Part shown: positions 63,190-64,000 of the stretch, in pieces
How positions within the stretch are numbered: the stretch's first letter is position 1
How the letters are laid out: each line of letters opens with the position of its first letter
Source of the DNA: Ariolimax columbianus
Lineage: Eukaryota; Mollusca; Gastropoda; Stylommatophora; Arionidae
Reading direction: 5' to 3'
Length of the DNA: 64,000 nt
NCBI GenBank assembly: GCA_036924085.1
Contig: JAVGWX010000011.1
Coordinates: 38,891,970 to 38,955,969 of the forward strand
Made by a program: the position numbers and the translations under genes
Notes under the pieces: generated by a model
Database searches by the model: none
Seen by the model: the letters and a program-made list of their open reading frames with translations, nothing else
Told to the model about the DNA's origin: nothing

Positions 63190-64000
63190 GACGTAAATGC
63201 GTGTAAACAGTGACGTAATCACGTTTAATCGTTGTTACGTGAATGCGTCTTCATACTGGCGTGGATGCGTGTAATCATTCTGGCGTGAATGCGTATTCAT
63301 TCTGACGTAAATGCGTATTCATTCTGGTGTGAAAGCGAGTAGTCATATTGACGTAAATGCGTATTCATTCTGACAGGAATGCGTTAATTCATACAGACGT
63401 AAATGCGTAACTTAATTATGAAAGGAATGTGTGTTCATATGGCGTGAATGCGTTGAGTCGTTCTGTTTTGGGTGTGTGCAATACTTTGACGTGTATACAT
63501 GTAATAATTCTAACATGATTGCATGCAATCAATCAGACATTCATGGGACTAACTGTTCGGACGTGTTGCGTGTAATCATTTTAACATGAATGCGTGTAAT
63601 AATTCTAACGTGAATGCATGTAATAATTCTGACGTGAATGCGTGTAATTATTCGGACGTGAATGCGTGTAATAATTATGCCGTGAATGAGTGTAAACATT
63701 ATGACGTGAATGGGTGTATACAATCTGATGTGAATGCGTGTAACCATTCTGACGTGAATGCGTGTAATCAGTCGGACGTGAATGCGGGTAACCATACTGG
63801 CGTGAATGGTGTAACCATTCTGACCTAAATGCGTGTAACCATTCTGACGTGAATGCGTGTAGCCATTCTGACCTAAATGCGTGTAACCATTCTGACCTAA
63901 ATGCGTGTAACCATTCTGACGTTAATGCGTGTAACCATTCTGACGTGAATGCGTGTAACCATTCTGACGTTAATGCGAGTAACCATTCTGACGTGAATGC
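63190..64000 (+). repeat. 24-bp minisatellite running off the window
   Basis: Unit 'gacgtgaatgcgtgtaacca'+'ttct'. Left units are irregular (63190-63560); units become regular from about 63600 to the end at 64000, so the array is incomplete here. 24 is a multiple of 3, hence the open 80- and 84-residue frames. Confidence 0.92.

Noticed and set aside
1..64000. Integrated retrovirus or other viral genome
   Set aside because: No LTR pair, gag/protease/integrase motifs or viral structural gene seen. All RT fragments are of non-LTR type.

Overview
This is a metazoan, intron/intergenic-type DNA window with no recognisable host gene. The contents point to a marine invertebrate, most likely a mollusc. 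The non-LTR reverse transcriptase fragments are of the types common in mollusc and other lophotrochozoan genomes, there are several SINE-like families including one with a clear tRNA head, there are decayed mariner elements, and simple and complex tandem repeats occupy very roughly a third of the sequence. The species is inference; nothing here fixes it. There is no bacterial gene, operon, CRISPR array, rRNA gene or intact tRNA gene. Nearly all the longer open frames are tandem repeats that stay open because the unit length is a multiple of three.

I name the dispersed families here for cross-reference. S1 is a tRNA-headed SINE with A and B boxes (full copies at 40052-40304 + and 25217-25488 -). 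S2 is a ~360 bp SINE-like element starting GGGATCAAGATGCTGAGC and ending in (GAAC)(GAA)n or (CAAGC)n (about ten copies). S3 is a ~300 bp element with an A-rich or (AAC)n tail (36299-36626 is the best copy). S4 is a SINE with a tRNA-Ser/Leu-like head (54611 and 59368). R5 is a ~150 bp repeat (6715, 17395, 42830). R6 is a ~450 bp repeat with an (AAC)n tail (180, 4500, 14620, 37553). LINE remnants fall into RTE-type fragments (Y-G-x-E-x-W motif), a CR1/L2-like element (29800-31860 and several 3' ends), RNase H-bearing I/R1-type elements (18227-19586, 1690-2160, 22770-23950), and a group with a C-terminal CxxC..H zinc-finger-like end (51890, 58300, 61925).

Layout: 1-5 kb R6, LINE ends and RTE remnants; 5-10 kb S2, RTE, R5, S3, S1 and RTE; 10-12.6 kb minisatellites; 13-16 kb RTE and S2 with an S2-derived array and an inverted repeat; 16-17 kb an 820 bp purine tract; 17-20 kb R5, S3 and an RNase H LINE inserted into S2; 20-21 kb a pyrimidine tract; 22.7-24.7 kb a LINE-derived minisatellite and an RTE holding S2; 25-28 kb S1, two RTE remnants and a (TTAAC)-type array; 28.4-31.9 kb an 18-bp array and a CR1-like LINE holding S3 and S2; 32-34.3 kb two mariner lineages; 35-40 kb arrays with S3 and S1 insertions; 41-44.3 kb RTE and a mariner with both ends; 44.3-46.9 kb a 20-bp-type satellite with a 734 bp duplication; 47.7-50.3 kb arrays; 50-55 kb RTE, zinc-finger LINE, S2 and S4; 56-64 kb arrays, LINE, S4 and mariner, with the last array running off the window.

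The strongest theme is that transposon pieces have become tandem arrays. At least four arrays can be traced by sequence to the coding part or end of an adjacent transposon (48955, 23107, 26146, 14925), and three or more microsatellite tracts sit exactly at retroelement tails (27440, 16089, 37262). Several nested insertions are proven by exact target-site duplications. I found no convincing evidence of a new functional system; the value is in this repeat-birth record and in the conserved segment shared by S1 and S2.
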